This document shows, piece by piece, positions 51,616 through 59,869 of a stretch of 64,000 bases of DNA. The DNA is from Paenibacillus sp. 37 (lineage in GTDB: Bacteria; Bacillota; Bacilli; Paenibacillales; Paenibacillaceae). The notes beneath the pieces were generated by a model, which was not told the origin of the DNA, made no database searches, and saw nothing but the letters and a program-made list of their open reading frames with translations. How positions within the stretch are numbered: position 1 is the first letter of the stretch; every line of letters begins with the position of its first letter. The DNA is taken from the NCBI RefSeq assembly GCF_008386395.1, contig NZ_CP043761.1:1116001-1180000 (forward strand), written 5' to 3'. The position numbers and the translations under genes are program-made.

Positions 51616-52509
51616 ATGACAAATACAACGAAGGCACCTGGAGAGACGAAAGTTGGCTTTATTGGTACAGGCGTGATGGGTAAAAGCATGGCTGGGCACA
51701 TCCAGCAAGCGGGATATCTGCTGCATGTGTACACGCGAACTGCTGCCAAAGCGGAAGCATTGGTGAAGGAAGGTGCCGTATGGCATGACACACCAGGCAA
51801 ACTGGCTGCCACGTGTGATGTCATCATCACAATGGTGGGGTATCCGAAGGATGTCGAGGAGATTTATCTCGGTGAGGATGGTCTCGTAGCCAATGCCAAA
51901 CCAGGGTCATATCTGATTGATATGACAACATCCAGTCCGTTACTGGCTGCACGAATCTTTGAAGCTGCGGAAGCCAAAGGACTGCATGCACTGGACGCGC
52001 CTGTATCGGGCGGTGATATCGGAGCGCAGAACGCGAAGCTGTCCATTATGGTTGGAGGTAGTTCGGAGGCCTTTGAAGCCGTGCGTCCGCTGTTTGAGCA
52101 GATGGGCACCAACATTGTGCTGCAAGGCAAGGCGGGAGCCGGGCAGCATACCAAAATGTGCAACCAGATTGCCATTGCCTCTGGCATGATGGGCGTGTGT
52201 GAAGCACTCGCCTATGCCAAGACGTCTGGTCTGGACGCGGAGACCGTGCTGAAGAGCATTGCTACCGGTGCAGCCGGAAGCTGGTCGCTCAGCAATCTCG
52301 GTCCGCGCATGATCGCAGGCGATTATGAGCCTGGATTCTATGTGAAACATTTTATCAAAGACATGGGAATTGCACTGGAGTCTGCAAAAGCGATGGGCAT
52401 GAAAACGCCTGGTTTGGCTCTGGCTGAATCCCTGTATCAGGAAATAGCGAATAATGGTCTGGAAGAGAAGGGTACTCAGGTGCTCTACACCTATTATCTT
52501 CAGGCTTAA
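51616..52509 (+). CDS. Beta-hydroxyacid dehydrogenase (3-hydroxyisobutyrate dehydrogenase / tartronate semialdehyde reductase family)
   Basis: 297 aa. N-terminal Rossmann fold VGFIGTGVMGKSMAGHIQQA, substrate-binding signature DAPVSGGDIGAQNAKLSIMV, and the catalytic Lys in GAGQHTKMCNQI. These NAD(P)-dependent enzymes oxidise 3-hydroxyacids or reduce the semialdehydes. GGGAGGAAACCTGCG precedes the ATG. It is monocistronic and divergent from the germination operon. Substrate cannot be told from the sequence. Confidence 0.9.
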   Translation: MTNTTKAPGETKVGFIGTGVMGKSMAGHIQQAGYLLHVYTRTAAKAEALVKEGAVWHDTPGKLAATCDVIITMVGYPKDVEEIYLGEDGLVANAKPGSYLIDMTTSSPLLAARIFEAAEAKGLHALDAPVSGGDIGAQNAKLSIMVGGSSEAFEAVRPLFEQMGTNIVLQGKAGAGQHTKMCNQIAIASGMMGVCEALAYAKTSGLDAETVLKSIATGAAGSWSLSNLGPRMIAGDYEPGFYVKHFIKDMGIALESAKAMGMKTPGLALAESLYQEIANNGLEEKGTQVLYTYYLQA

Positions 52510-52517
52510 CATCCAAG

Positions 52518-52569
52518 AGAACAGCAGCGTATTCTTTTTCTATTCAGGAAAGGGTTGCGCTGTTTTTTT
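52518..52569 (+). terminator. Probable terminator after the dehydrogenase gene
   Basis: AACAGC pairs with GCTGTT across a ~33-nt loop and is followed by seven Ts. The loop is long, so the call is moderate. Confidence 0.5.
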
Positions 52570-52786
52570 CAATTTTGCGGTTTGTTTATGCGTCTAAAGT
52601 CACGGAATTGGTTAAATGTTCATATGTACTTTGCGTATTGGAGAGAATTTGATCGTTTTCCCTTTATTTTTACCCCGCTTTATCCGACATAAGTAATAGA
52701 AGTTTACATAATGAATGTGTCAAAGGATGTTATTCCTCCTGTAATGGTCACCCGTAACCCACACTATAATAGAACGGAGCTTGCCC

Positions 52787-53518
52787 ATGTTCAAGAAAAT
52801 CCTGTCTCTGTTCAAGACACAACCAGAGCTTGCGAACCAGATTACAGCCTCCGCTTCAGCGTTACCATCGACGACAACCATTCCCCCGCGTATGGTCCGT
52901 AGTAAGCGCAAGAAAAAGGCGGAAGGGGATTGGACACGCCAGCCGGAGGAACCTAGTACAGCAGATCAGCTGATCGGTCTTCCAAGTCAATATAAAGTGC
53001 TGAACGACCTGCTCGTTACCAATCCGAAGTCACGCTCCGGTTATTCGCAGATTGATCATGTCGTGATCGGTCCGCGGGCAATCTTTGTGATCGAAACCCG
53101 AAATCTGACGACAGGTGAGATTCGCGGCGGAAGAAGAGAGGCCAATTGGTCGGTCAGCAGCAGCCGGGTCAAAATGTACAATCCACTCATGCAGCATCGT
53201 GCGCACGTGGAAGCCATCCATGCACACCTCGGAGACTACAAAAGAGTGCGTCTCGTCTCCATGGTGACTTTCACCAACCGTTGCCGTATCAGTGTTGATC
53301 CTGCTGTGAGATACGTGAATTCAGATGAACTGATCATCTACGATCATGAATTGGTGGAAACGATTCAGCGGAAGACGGAACGACTTGAGAGTGAGGTTCC
53401 CGAAACCGTATTTCAAGAGAAGGATATTCAGGCGATCTACGCTCTGTTATCATCGGTCAATTCCACCGATCCTCAGATTCGGTCAGAGCATATGGAGAAG
53501 GCTAAAGGGATCAAATAA
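52787..53518 (+). CDS. NERD-domain protein
   Basis: 243 aa. The nuclease-related domain at ~60-190 shows YKVLNDLLVTNPKSRSGYSQ, IDHVVIGPRAIFVIETRN and GGRREANW. NERD proteins are thought to process or bind DNA. The usual catalytic E-x-K at the end of the second core strand reads E-T-R here, so the nuclease may be inactive. A basic linker (RSKRKKKAEGDW) precedes the domain. ATG 52787 has GGAG at 7 nt. A TATAAT lies at 52766-52771. Confidence 0.78.
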   Translation: MFKKILSLFKTQPELANQITASASALPSTTTIPPRMVRSKRKKKAEGDWTRQPEEPSTADQLIGLPSQYKVLNDLLVTNPKSRSGYSQIDHVVIGPRAIFVIETRNLTTGEIRGGRREANWSVSSSRVKMYNPLMQHRAHVEAIHAHLGDYKRVRLVSMVTFTNRCRISVDPAVRYVNSDELIIYDHELVETIQRKTERLESEVPETVFQEKDIQAIYALLSSVNSTDPQIRSEHMEKAKGIK

Positions 53519-53529
53519 TTACCCTTCAC

Positions 53530-53563
53530 GAACACTGTTGTCCATACGGGCGGCAGTGTTTTT
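53530..53563 (+). terminator. Intrinsic terminator after the NERD gene
   Basis: AACACTG pairs with CAGTGTT across a GC-containing loop and is followed by TTTGTG, 12 nt after the stop codon. Confidence 0.75.
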
Positions 53564-53781
53564 GTGTTGCGGTGGTAGTTAATGTGCGAGTAGTAAAAGG
53601 CTTTAGACACAGGTATATCGTCGTATACAACCGATTTTTAACTTATGATAGAATGTAGAGCATGTCCATTGTGTGAATCAAGCATGTTATATGAAAGGAT
53701 ATTTTTGTAAGCGGGTGTTCAAGTCTTGAAGCAGAGGTTAATGGTTCTCAGGAATATACATAGGATAGGGGAAGATTATAC

Positions 53782-54672
53782 ATGAAATGGAATTATACGA
53801 TAAAGACGTTCACAGTTATGCTTGGTTTGGCAGCGATTCTGACAGCTTGTGGTGGCGGAGCGAAAGAGACGTCATCGCCGGAGTCTGCTTCCGGTACAGA
53901 AGTTGCTTCATCAGAAACAAGCAGCTCGAATGCTGCTGTAACAGAAACCGCAGCAACCGGTTCGAATGGGAGTGAGCAGACAGGTTCAGCTACAGAAGAA
54001 TCTTCTTCAGCTGATGACGGCAAGATTGGAAAGGATTCGACACTGGAAGAGTTGAAGCAGCAGTATGCGGATAAACTTGGTTATATCCGTATCCCTCTGA
54101 ATGATTATCCGGTGCGTCGGGTTAGTGAGGAAGGTTCCAAAAATATTAATGTAGCCAACTACAGCGATGCCGTTGTGGACATGAATGCAGGGGTGCCAAT
54201 TCACTCTGATTCGCAGCGGTTGATTGATGATGCCTTTCCTTTTTTTACAACCGTACAAGCACCTGACGAATCTTATATAACTTGGGGAGAAGCAACCAAT
54301 CTGGAGCGTGCCATGGTGAAAACGCTGTTTATCGCGCGTGAAGGGCTGCTAATTACCGAAGATGCGATGAAAAATAAGGATTACAGCAGTACATCGTTCC
54401 AGGATTCCAAGGATTTCTTCAGGGTCACAGCGAAATTTGAATCGATGGCACCTGTTGCACAGCATCCGCGTGACATTACGTTGAGTACGTTATACGACAA
54501 AGCCCGCACGTCATGGGGCAAGCTTGCTGCGATGGACCCGGAGCAGGATGAAGCGGCGTTTGCCGAGATGTACAAGACGACGAGAACCGATGCCAATAAT
54601 GCCATGGGGTTGCTTAATGTTCTGCTGTCTACCAATGAGGATGAACGGATCAAAGAGATTTACGGGGAATAA
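53782..54672 (+). CDS. Lipoprotein with Ser/Thr-rich linker, unknown
   Basis: 296 aa. Lipobox LTAC (~residue 23) is followed by about 55 residues rich in Ser, Thr, Glu and Ala (a wall-spanning linker) and a folded domain with LKQQYADKLGYIRIPLNDYP and ITWGEATNLERAMVKTLFIA. No family was recognised. It is followed 176 nt later by the sensor kinase, but a palindrome at 54682-54704 and its own promoter region make cotranscription doubtful. Confidence 0.65.
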   Translation: MKWNYTIKTFTVMLGLAAILTACGGGAKETSSPESASGTEVASSETSSSNAAVTETAATGSNGSEQTGSATEESSSADDGKIGKDSTLEELKQQYADKLGYIRIPLNDYPVRRVSEEGSKNINVANYSDAVVDMNAGVPIHSDSQRLIDDAFPFFTTVQAPDESYITWGEATNLERAMVKTLFIAREGLLITEDAMKNKDYSSTSFQDSKDFFRVTAKFESMAPVAQHPRDITLSTLYDKARTSWGKLAAMDPEQDEAAFAEMYKTTRTDANNAMGLLNVLLSTNEDERIKEIYGE

Positions 54673-54681
54673 AAATGCCGT

Positions 54682-54704
54682 GATCCAGAGTTAATCTGGA
54701 TCAT
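54682..54704 (+). terminator. Palindrome after the lipoprotein gene, weak terminator
   Basis: TGATCCAGA and TCTGGATCA pair perfectly around GTTAA, 10 nt after the stop. No T-tract follows, so termination would be weak or factor-aided. Confidence 0.4.
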
Positions 54705-54848
54705 CCTGGTAACATGTCTGGATCACATGCCTTCAAACTCTGACTACCGATTGAAGCGGGGTCAGGGTTTTTCTGGTTTTTTCCAATAGGTGTATGATAT
54801 GTTTTTAGGAGAAAGACATGTACGGAATATAGGTGAGGTGTGTGAAAG

Positions 54849-56675
54849 ATGTGGTGGATGAACTTTTGTAAACGCTTTAAATTTAAAACGAAGCTAATCT
54901 TGTTTTTATCTACCGCAACGGTCTTAATCTCCGGAATCACAGGGTTGATCACCTATCGCATCCATATCGATCTGTTCAATGAAGAGGTCAGTCGCCAGTA
55001 TAGTCTTACCGCAGAGCAGATTCTTGCACGTCTGGATTCCAGGGTACACGACATGTATAAAGTCACCGATTATATCACACTGAATCCCTCCGTAAAAAAT
55101 GCCATCAAAGCACAGACCTCTGGCATCTCGTCCTATGATCAGATGAAGCTGGAAGATGAACTGGATGATCAGTTGTATCAGGTAAGGCTGGATGCACCGG
55201 AGATCATGGGGCTCCGCATATATGACCTGAAGGAAAACATATTTAATCTCGGTGCCTTTGCCGGCTCATTTCAACAGATGGATCCTTCCTATCTGGCAGA
55301 GATGGTTCATAGACTGGAAGGAACGGGCGGCGAATATGGTTGGAATCGTTTGGGGCCGGATGCTTTCTTGCAGGAGGAACAATCCAATTGGATTCTGGCG
55401 GGACGATTAATGCGGTCTGTTGATCTGGAGACCTATGGCGTCATGTTAATTCTGTTTAACACCTCATTGTTCGAATCGTATCTCAAAGATCTGCGACTGA
55501 ATGAGGAAGTTGCTGTCTACTTGTTTGACGCAGATGGTGAGCTTCTTTATGCCTTTCATAATCAGGATGCGGATCCACCACCACTTACCGAGCTAAGCCT
55601 AGGGGCGACGGAGATCAGGGACGAGCAGGGAACAACCCAATTGTATACGAAGCAAACGTCTGACAAAGCGGGCTTCACCTTGGTTAGCAAAGTCTCACTC
55701 GCTCAGATTCAGAACAAGGGAAAGATCATTGTCAAAGTTGCTGTGTTCTCTGCGGTAGCCAGCATATTATGCTCCTGGTTCATCATTACCATAATTAGCG
55801 GCAGACTGTTGCGTCCACTTGCGAGTCTGGTCAACGCGATGAAAAGAGTGCGTGATGGACAGTTCGATACACGGGTTCGGATCGAGACACGGGATGAGCT
55901 CGGTTTTATCGGTGAACGATTCAATGCAATGGCTTCCCGGATTGATACGCTTATACATGAAGTGTACGAGCGCGAACTCAGTGAAAAAGAAGCTGAACTC
56001 AAAGCTATTCAGGCCCAGCTTAATCCCCATTTTCTGTATAACACGCTGAGCATGTTTTTCTGGAAGTTCTATATGCTTGGCGATGAGAAATCGGCTCGCC
56101 TGGTCACTGCCTTGTCCGAGATGCTGCAGTATACGCTGGAACCCGTGCAGCAACTGACGACCGTGCAGGATGAGATGAAGCAAATAGATCACTACCTGCA
56201 GATTCAGCAGGCCCGGTATCAGGAAGCCTTGTCGATTGAAATTGCCGTTCCTGCTGAATTGCTTCGCTGTCAGGTGATCCGACTGTTGCTTCAGCCCATC
56301 GTGGAGAATGTTTTTGTTCATGCCTTCTCGGACAAAAGGAACAACCGTCATCTGGAGATTCGTGGCTCGCGGCAAAACGGGCATGAAGGAGAGCTAGATC
56401 TGCTCATCATTGAAATTTCAGATAACGGCTGCGGCATGCACGCATCGGTCATTGAACACATTATGACGCCAGTGGCACATGCGGATGAGGAACGTCAGCA
56501 CATTGGCATGCGGAGTGTACTTCGAAGAATTGAGTTGATTCACGGTGAACCCTACGGTGTACAGATCGAGTCGACTATGGGAAAGGGTACGCTAGTACGT
56601 CTTCGTTTGCCTTATCAGATCGGTGAGGACTTATGCCGGGAAATTCAGGTGACTGAGAGGAGTAGGTTCTGTTGA
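54849..56675 (+). CDS. YesM-type sensor histidine kinase
   Basis: 608 aa. Membrane helix ~15-37, an extracellular sensing domain ~40-290 (dCache-like), a second helix ~291-318, HAMP segment (RPLASLVNAMKRVRDGQFD), then a His_kinase domain with AQLNPHFLYNTL (phospho-acceptor His394), the N-box LLLQPIVENVFVHAF and ATP-lid glycines DNGCGM and GMGKGTLVRLRLP-like end. YesM-class kinases sense extracellular oligosaccharides, often through a partner binding protein. The TGA overlaps the TTG start of the response regulator. Next to it lie two permeases and a binding lipoprotein that it probably controls. Confidence 0.93.
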   Translation: MWWMNFCKRFKFKTKLILFLSTATVLISGITGLITYRIHIDLFNEEVSRQYSLTAEQILARLDSRVHDMYKVTDYITLNPSVKNAIKAQTSGISSYDQMKLEDELDDQLYQVRLDAPEIMGLRIYDLKENIFNLGAFAGSFQQMDPSYLAEMVHRLEGTGGEYGWNRLGPDAFLQEEQSNWILAGRLMRSVDLETYGVMLILFNTSLFESYLKDLRLNEEVAVYLFDADGELLYAFHNQDADPPPLTELSLGATEIRDEQGTTQLYTKQTSDKAGFTLVSKVSLAQIQNKGKIIVKVAVFSAVASILCSWFIITIISGRLLRPLASLVNAMKRVRDGQFDTRVRIETRDELGFIGERFNAMASRIDTLIHEVYERELSEKEAELKAIQAQLNPHFLYNTLSMFFWKFYMLGDEKSARLVTALSEMLQYTLEPVQQLTTVQDEMKQIDHYLQIQQARYQEALSIEIAVPAELLRCQVIRLLLQPIVENVFVHAFSDKRNNRHLEIRGSRQNGHEGELDLLIIEISDNGCGMHASVIEHIMTPVAHADEERQHIGMRSVLRRIELIHGEPYGVQIESTMGKGTLVRLRLPYQIGEDLCREIQVTERSRFC

Positions 56676-57736
56676 ATGGACGTATGCTCGTAGTGGATGA
56701 TGAAGCATTATTTCGTCAGGGTCTGATTCATCTGGTTCGCAATAACCCCCTCGGTTGGGAGGTTGTCGGGGAAGCGGCCGATGGAGAAGAAGCGATACAG
56801 GCTGTACACAGCTGCACACCCGATCTGATCATTACGGATATCAACATGCCTGTGATGGATGGTCTAGATTTGGCCGAACGCATACACGAGAGTGGACTGG
56901 ACATTATGATTATCATTTTGACAGGTTATCGTGAGTTCGAATATGCACAGCGTGCTATCCGGTATGGAGCAATTGAATTTTTGTTAAAGCCGTTCTCGCT
57001 GGATGATGCATGTCAGGTGTTACAAAAGGCACATGAACGATATCGCCGAAAACAGTCCGACATTCGGATCAGGGAACAATACAGCCAGGTGGACCGTACC
57101 GAGCGACTGCGAGAGGAACTGACTTTGTTGCTGCTCCATCATCAATTCGGATCGATAATGAATCGGATCGAGGTGTTGCTGGAAGAAGCGTCCGGGATGA
57201 GCTTGTCACAAGGCAAAGCGGAGATTCATATGCTTATGAAGGTCATGACGGACTTACTGGTACAACAGCTTCAGCCTCAGGAATCCGGTGGGATGGACTC
57301 AACTGCCCCAGATCCACTGCTCTGGATTCATACCATACCTGAAGTCATCGCTTGGGCCAGATGCAAGAGTGAAGAGTGGGTGGATATGCTGATGCGGCTA
57401 ACTCAGGAACAGCAGGATCATGTCGTTACACGAGTTATACAGTATATTGAAATGAACTATTCCAGCACATGCACGTTGCAGGCCGTGGCTACCCATGTTC
57501 ATGTGACACCCAACTACTTGAGCCATTTGTTCAAAAAAGAGACAGGACAAGGCTTCAGCCAATATGTCAGCAAGCGCCGAATTGATAAGGCGAAGCTGCT
57601 GCTGCACAGCACTCGGCAGAGCATGGCAGATATCGCGGAACTGACCGGGTTCGATAACTCCAGTTATTTTACAACCGTATTCAAACAGATGACGGGGGTA
57701 TCGCCCCGCGAATATCGCAAGCAAGTAGCCAAGTAA
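56672..57736 (+). CDS. YesN-type AraC-family response regulator
   Basis: 354 aa. N-terminal receiver domain with acidic pocket LVVDDE and phospho-acceptor Asp56 in IITDINMPVMDG, Lys in LLKPF; C-terminal AraC DNA-binding domain (~255-354: LQAVATHVHVTPNYLSHLFK, FSQYVSKRRIDKAKLLLHST, TGFDNSSYFTTVFKQMTGVS). The TTG start has GAGAGGAG at 9 nt and overlaps the kinase stop. It is likely to activate the transporter genes downstream through sites in the 57737-57950 gap. Confidence 0.93.
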   Translation: MNGRMLVVDDEALFRQGLIHLVRNNPLGWEVVGEAADGEEAIQAVHSCTPDLIITDINMPVMDGLDLAERIHESGLDIMIIILTGYREFEYAQRAIRYGAIEFLLKPFSLDDACQVLQKAHERYRRKQSDIRIREQYSQVDRTERLREELTLLLLHHQFGSIMNRIEVLLEEASGMSLSQGKAEIHMLMKVMTDLLVQQLQPQESGGMDSTAPDPLLWIHTIPEVIAWARCKSEEWVDMLMRLTQEQQDHVVTRVIQYIEMNYSSTCTLQAVATHVHVTPNYLSHLFKKETGQGFSQYVSKRRIDKAKLLLHSTRQSMADIAELTGFDNSSYFTTVFKQMTGVSPREYRKQVAK

Positions 57737-57821
57737 AGTGCCCGGTAGCAATCCTCCTTGAACTGCTGCAGGGTCACAATTAAAGAGAAGTCTCCTCCTA
57801 ATTTCTGTTCGTTTCCAAGTT

Positions 57822-57850
57822 CAACCCCACCATGTGGGGTTATTTTTGCG
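57822..57850 (+). terminator. Intrinsic terminator after the response regulator
   Basis: AACCCCAC and GTGGGGTT pair around CAT and are followed by ATTTTTG. It separates the two-component genes from the transporter genes. Confidence 0.75.
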
Positions 57851-57883
57851 TAGAAAATTATAAAAGGATCGTTAAATAACAAA

Positions 57884-57897
57884 TGTTTACGCTTACA
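57884..57897. promoter_or_regulatory. cre-like palindrome upstream of the transporter operon
   Basis: TGTTTACGCTTACA reads on the minus strand as TGTAAGCGTAAACA, matching cre at 13 of 14 positions. It sits 54 nt before the first permease ATG, overlapping the likely promoter, and predicts glucose repression of sugar uptake. Binding by YesN cannot be excluded. Confidence 0.5.
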
Positions 57898-57950
57898 TTT
57901 TTATCTAAAATACAACTATAGTACATCAACAGTAGAGAGGAGTGATGGAT

Positions 57951-58925
57951 ATGAAGGGGGAACTGACCGCAGGTCCGCCGTCTGGATTACAACCACCGGA
58001 TAGTGAAATGAAGCATCGGATTCGGCAGCAGCGGCTTCGACGATTCAAGATGAATATACCGTTAATCTTGATGTTTGTTCCGGTGATTATGTTCTACCTT
58101 ACCTTTCGTTATGCACCCATCGGAGGGCTGGTCATGGCCTTTAAGGATTACAACTTCTATGATGGGCTGTGGAACAGTCCATGGGTGGGCTTTCAGCATT
58201 TTCAGACGCTGTTCAGTGATCCGCGCACGGTGGAGATTATTCGCAACACCTTGTTCCTCAGTTTGTTAAGCATCATTATCGGGTTTCCCATTCCGATCAT
58301 TCTGGCCATTATGCTGAATGAAGTGCGAAACATGGCCTTTAAGCGAACGGTGCAGACGGTGGTCTATATGCCACACTTCTTTTCCTGGGTCATCATTGCG
58401 ATGATGATCATGACGGTTTTCTCTTTGGAAAATGGGATCGTAAATCGCTGGGTCGAGGCCTGGACGGGAGCACCTTATCCGTTCATGTACAACAAGGGTT
58501 CGTGGGTTGCGGTGTTTGTTGGCTCAGGGATCTGGAAGGACATGGGCTTTAATGCCATCATTTTTCTCGCGGCACTAACGACCATTGATCCGAGTCAATA
58601 CGAGGCTGCACAGATGGATGGGGCCAGCAAAATGCGCCAGATCTGGCATGTCACCCTTCCGGGTATACGCTCCACCATTATTCTCCTGCTGATTCTATCG
58701 ATGGGGCGGGTGATGGAGGTCGGATTCGACCAGGTGTACATGCTTCAGAATTCCAATGTCAATGAGATAGCGGATGTCATCAGTACCTATATCTACCGCA
58801 CCGGTCTTCAGGGAGCACAGTTCAGCCTGACAACAGCGATGGGATTGTTCGAATCACTGGTTGCATTTATCCTCATTTTTAGTGCAAATTATATCGCGCG
58901 GCGATTTAACGAAGGTTTGTGGTAG
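57951..58925 (+). CDS. Carbohydrate ABC transporter permease (LplB/YtePtype)
   Basis: 324 aa, six membrane helices of the LplB/MalF group. The permease EAA loop is present as YEAAQMDGASKMRQIWHVTLPG (quoted to Gly, key EAAxxDGA). ATG 57951 is preferred over upstream ATGs, because GAGAGGAG then has 9-nt spacing. Permeases of this group import oligosaccharides in Paenibacillus and other Bacillales and use a shared ATPase encoded elsewhere (MsmX type); none is in the window. Confidence 0.9.
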   Translation: MKGELTAGPPSGLQPPDSEMKHRIRQQRLRRFKMNIPLILMFVPVIMFYLTFRYAPIGGLVMAFKDYNFYDGLWNSPWVGFQHFQTLFSDPRTVEIIRNTLFLSLLSIIIGFPIPIILAIMLNEVRNMAFKRTVQTVVYMPHFFSWVIIAMMIMTVFSLENGIVNRWVEAWTGAPYPFMYNKGSWVAVFVGSGIWKDMGFNAIIFLAALTTIDPSQYEAAQMDGASKMRQIWHVTLPGIRSTIILLLILSMGRVMEVGFDQVYMLQNSNVNEIADVISTYIYRTGLQGAQFSLTTAMGLFESLVAFILIFSANYIARRFNEGLW

Positions 58926-58939
58926 GGAGGGAGAACGGC

Positions 58940-59809
58940 ATGAGAAAAACCAAAGGAGAAAAAGTCTTTTATCTAATCAATTATGTATTGTTGTCATTGG
59001 TTGCCGTCAGCTGTATCCTGCCCTTACTGAACATTGTTGCCTTGTCATTTAGTGATGCGAGAGCGGTTGTTTCAGGTCAAGTGGGATTATGGCCCGTCGA
59101 TTTCACCTGGTTCTCCTATCACAGCCTAATTACCGGAACGCCGATTCTGAATGCATTCTGGAATAGTGTGGAGATCACATTGATCGGTACAGGGCTCAGC
59201 ATGGCGGTGACGATTATGGCGGCATATCCGCTGTCACGTAGACATTTTTATCATCGGCGCTTCTTTACGATGGCGATGGTGTTCACGATGATTTTTAACG
59301 GTGGACTCATCCCGACTTATTTGGTCGTGCAAAATCTCGGTCTTGTGAACAGTTACGGTGCGCTTTGGCTACCGGGCCTGGTGAGCACGTACAACATGCT
59401 GATTATGCGATCTTATTTTGAAAATCTGCCAGGGGAAGTGGACGAGGCTGCGCGCATCGATGGTTGTGGTGAACTGGGGCTTTTGTTCCGCATCGTGTTG
59501 CCATTGTCCAAACCTTTGCTGGCGACTATTGCTCTCTTTTACGGCGTGGGTTACTGGAATTCGTTCATGAGTGTGATGATTTATATCAATGATACGTCCA
59601 AATACAACATGACCGTGCTTGTCCAAAATATGATTATGTCCAATCTGAATGTACAGGATTTTACCGATCCAACGATGATATCGAATCTGACCCCGGAAGG
59701 CATTCGGGCAGCAGCTGTCATTGTGATGGTCATACCCATTTTGGCAGTGTATCCGTTCTTGCAGAAGTACTTCGTTAAAGGGGTCATGCTTGGATCAATT
59801 AAAGGTTAA
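58940..59809 (+). CDS. Carbohydrate ABC transporter permease (YtcP/LplC type)
   Basis: About 289 aa, six membrane helices. EAA loop DEAARIDGCGELGLLFRIVL (key EAAxxDG). GGGAGGGAGAACGGC precedes ATG 58940, 15 nt after the first permease. It pairs with the LplB-type subunit to form the membrane channel. Confidence 0.92.
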   Translation: MRKTKGEKVFYLINYVLLSLVAVSCILPLLNIVALSFSDARAVVSGQVGLWPVDFTWFSYHSLITGTPILNAFWNSVEITLIGTGLSMAVTIMAAYPLSRRHFYHRRFFTMAMVFTMIFNGGLIPTYLVVQNLGLVNSYGALWLPGLVSTYNMLIMRSYFENLPGEVDEAARIDGCGELGLLFRIVLPLSKPLLATIALFYGVGYWNSFMSVMIYINDTSKYNMTVLVQNMIMSNLNVQDFTDPTMISNLTPEGIRAAAVIVMVIPILAVYPFLQKYFVKGVMLGSIKG

Positions 59810-59869
59810 AGCAGGCTGTGGGTTAACCCGCATGGGTTCATATTACAGGAGAGAAAGAGGGTCTTATCT

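Noticed and set aside
51417..51830. Antisense open frame between the germination operon and the dehydrogenase
   Set aside because: Overlaps the Rossmann-fold start of the dehydrogenase on the opposite strand; no start signal.
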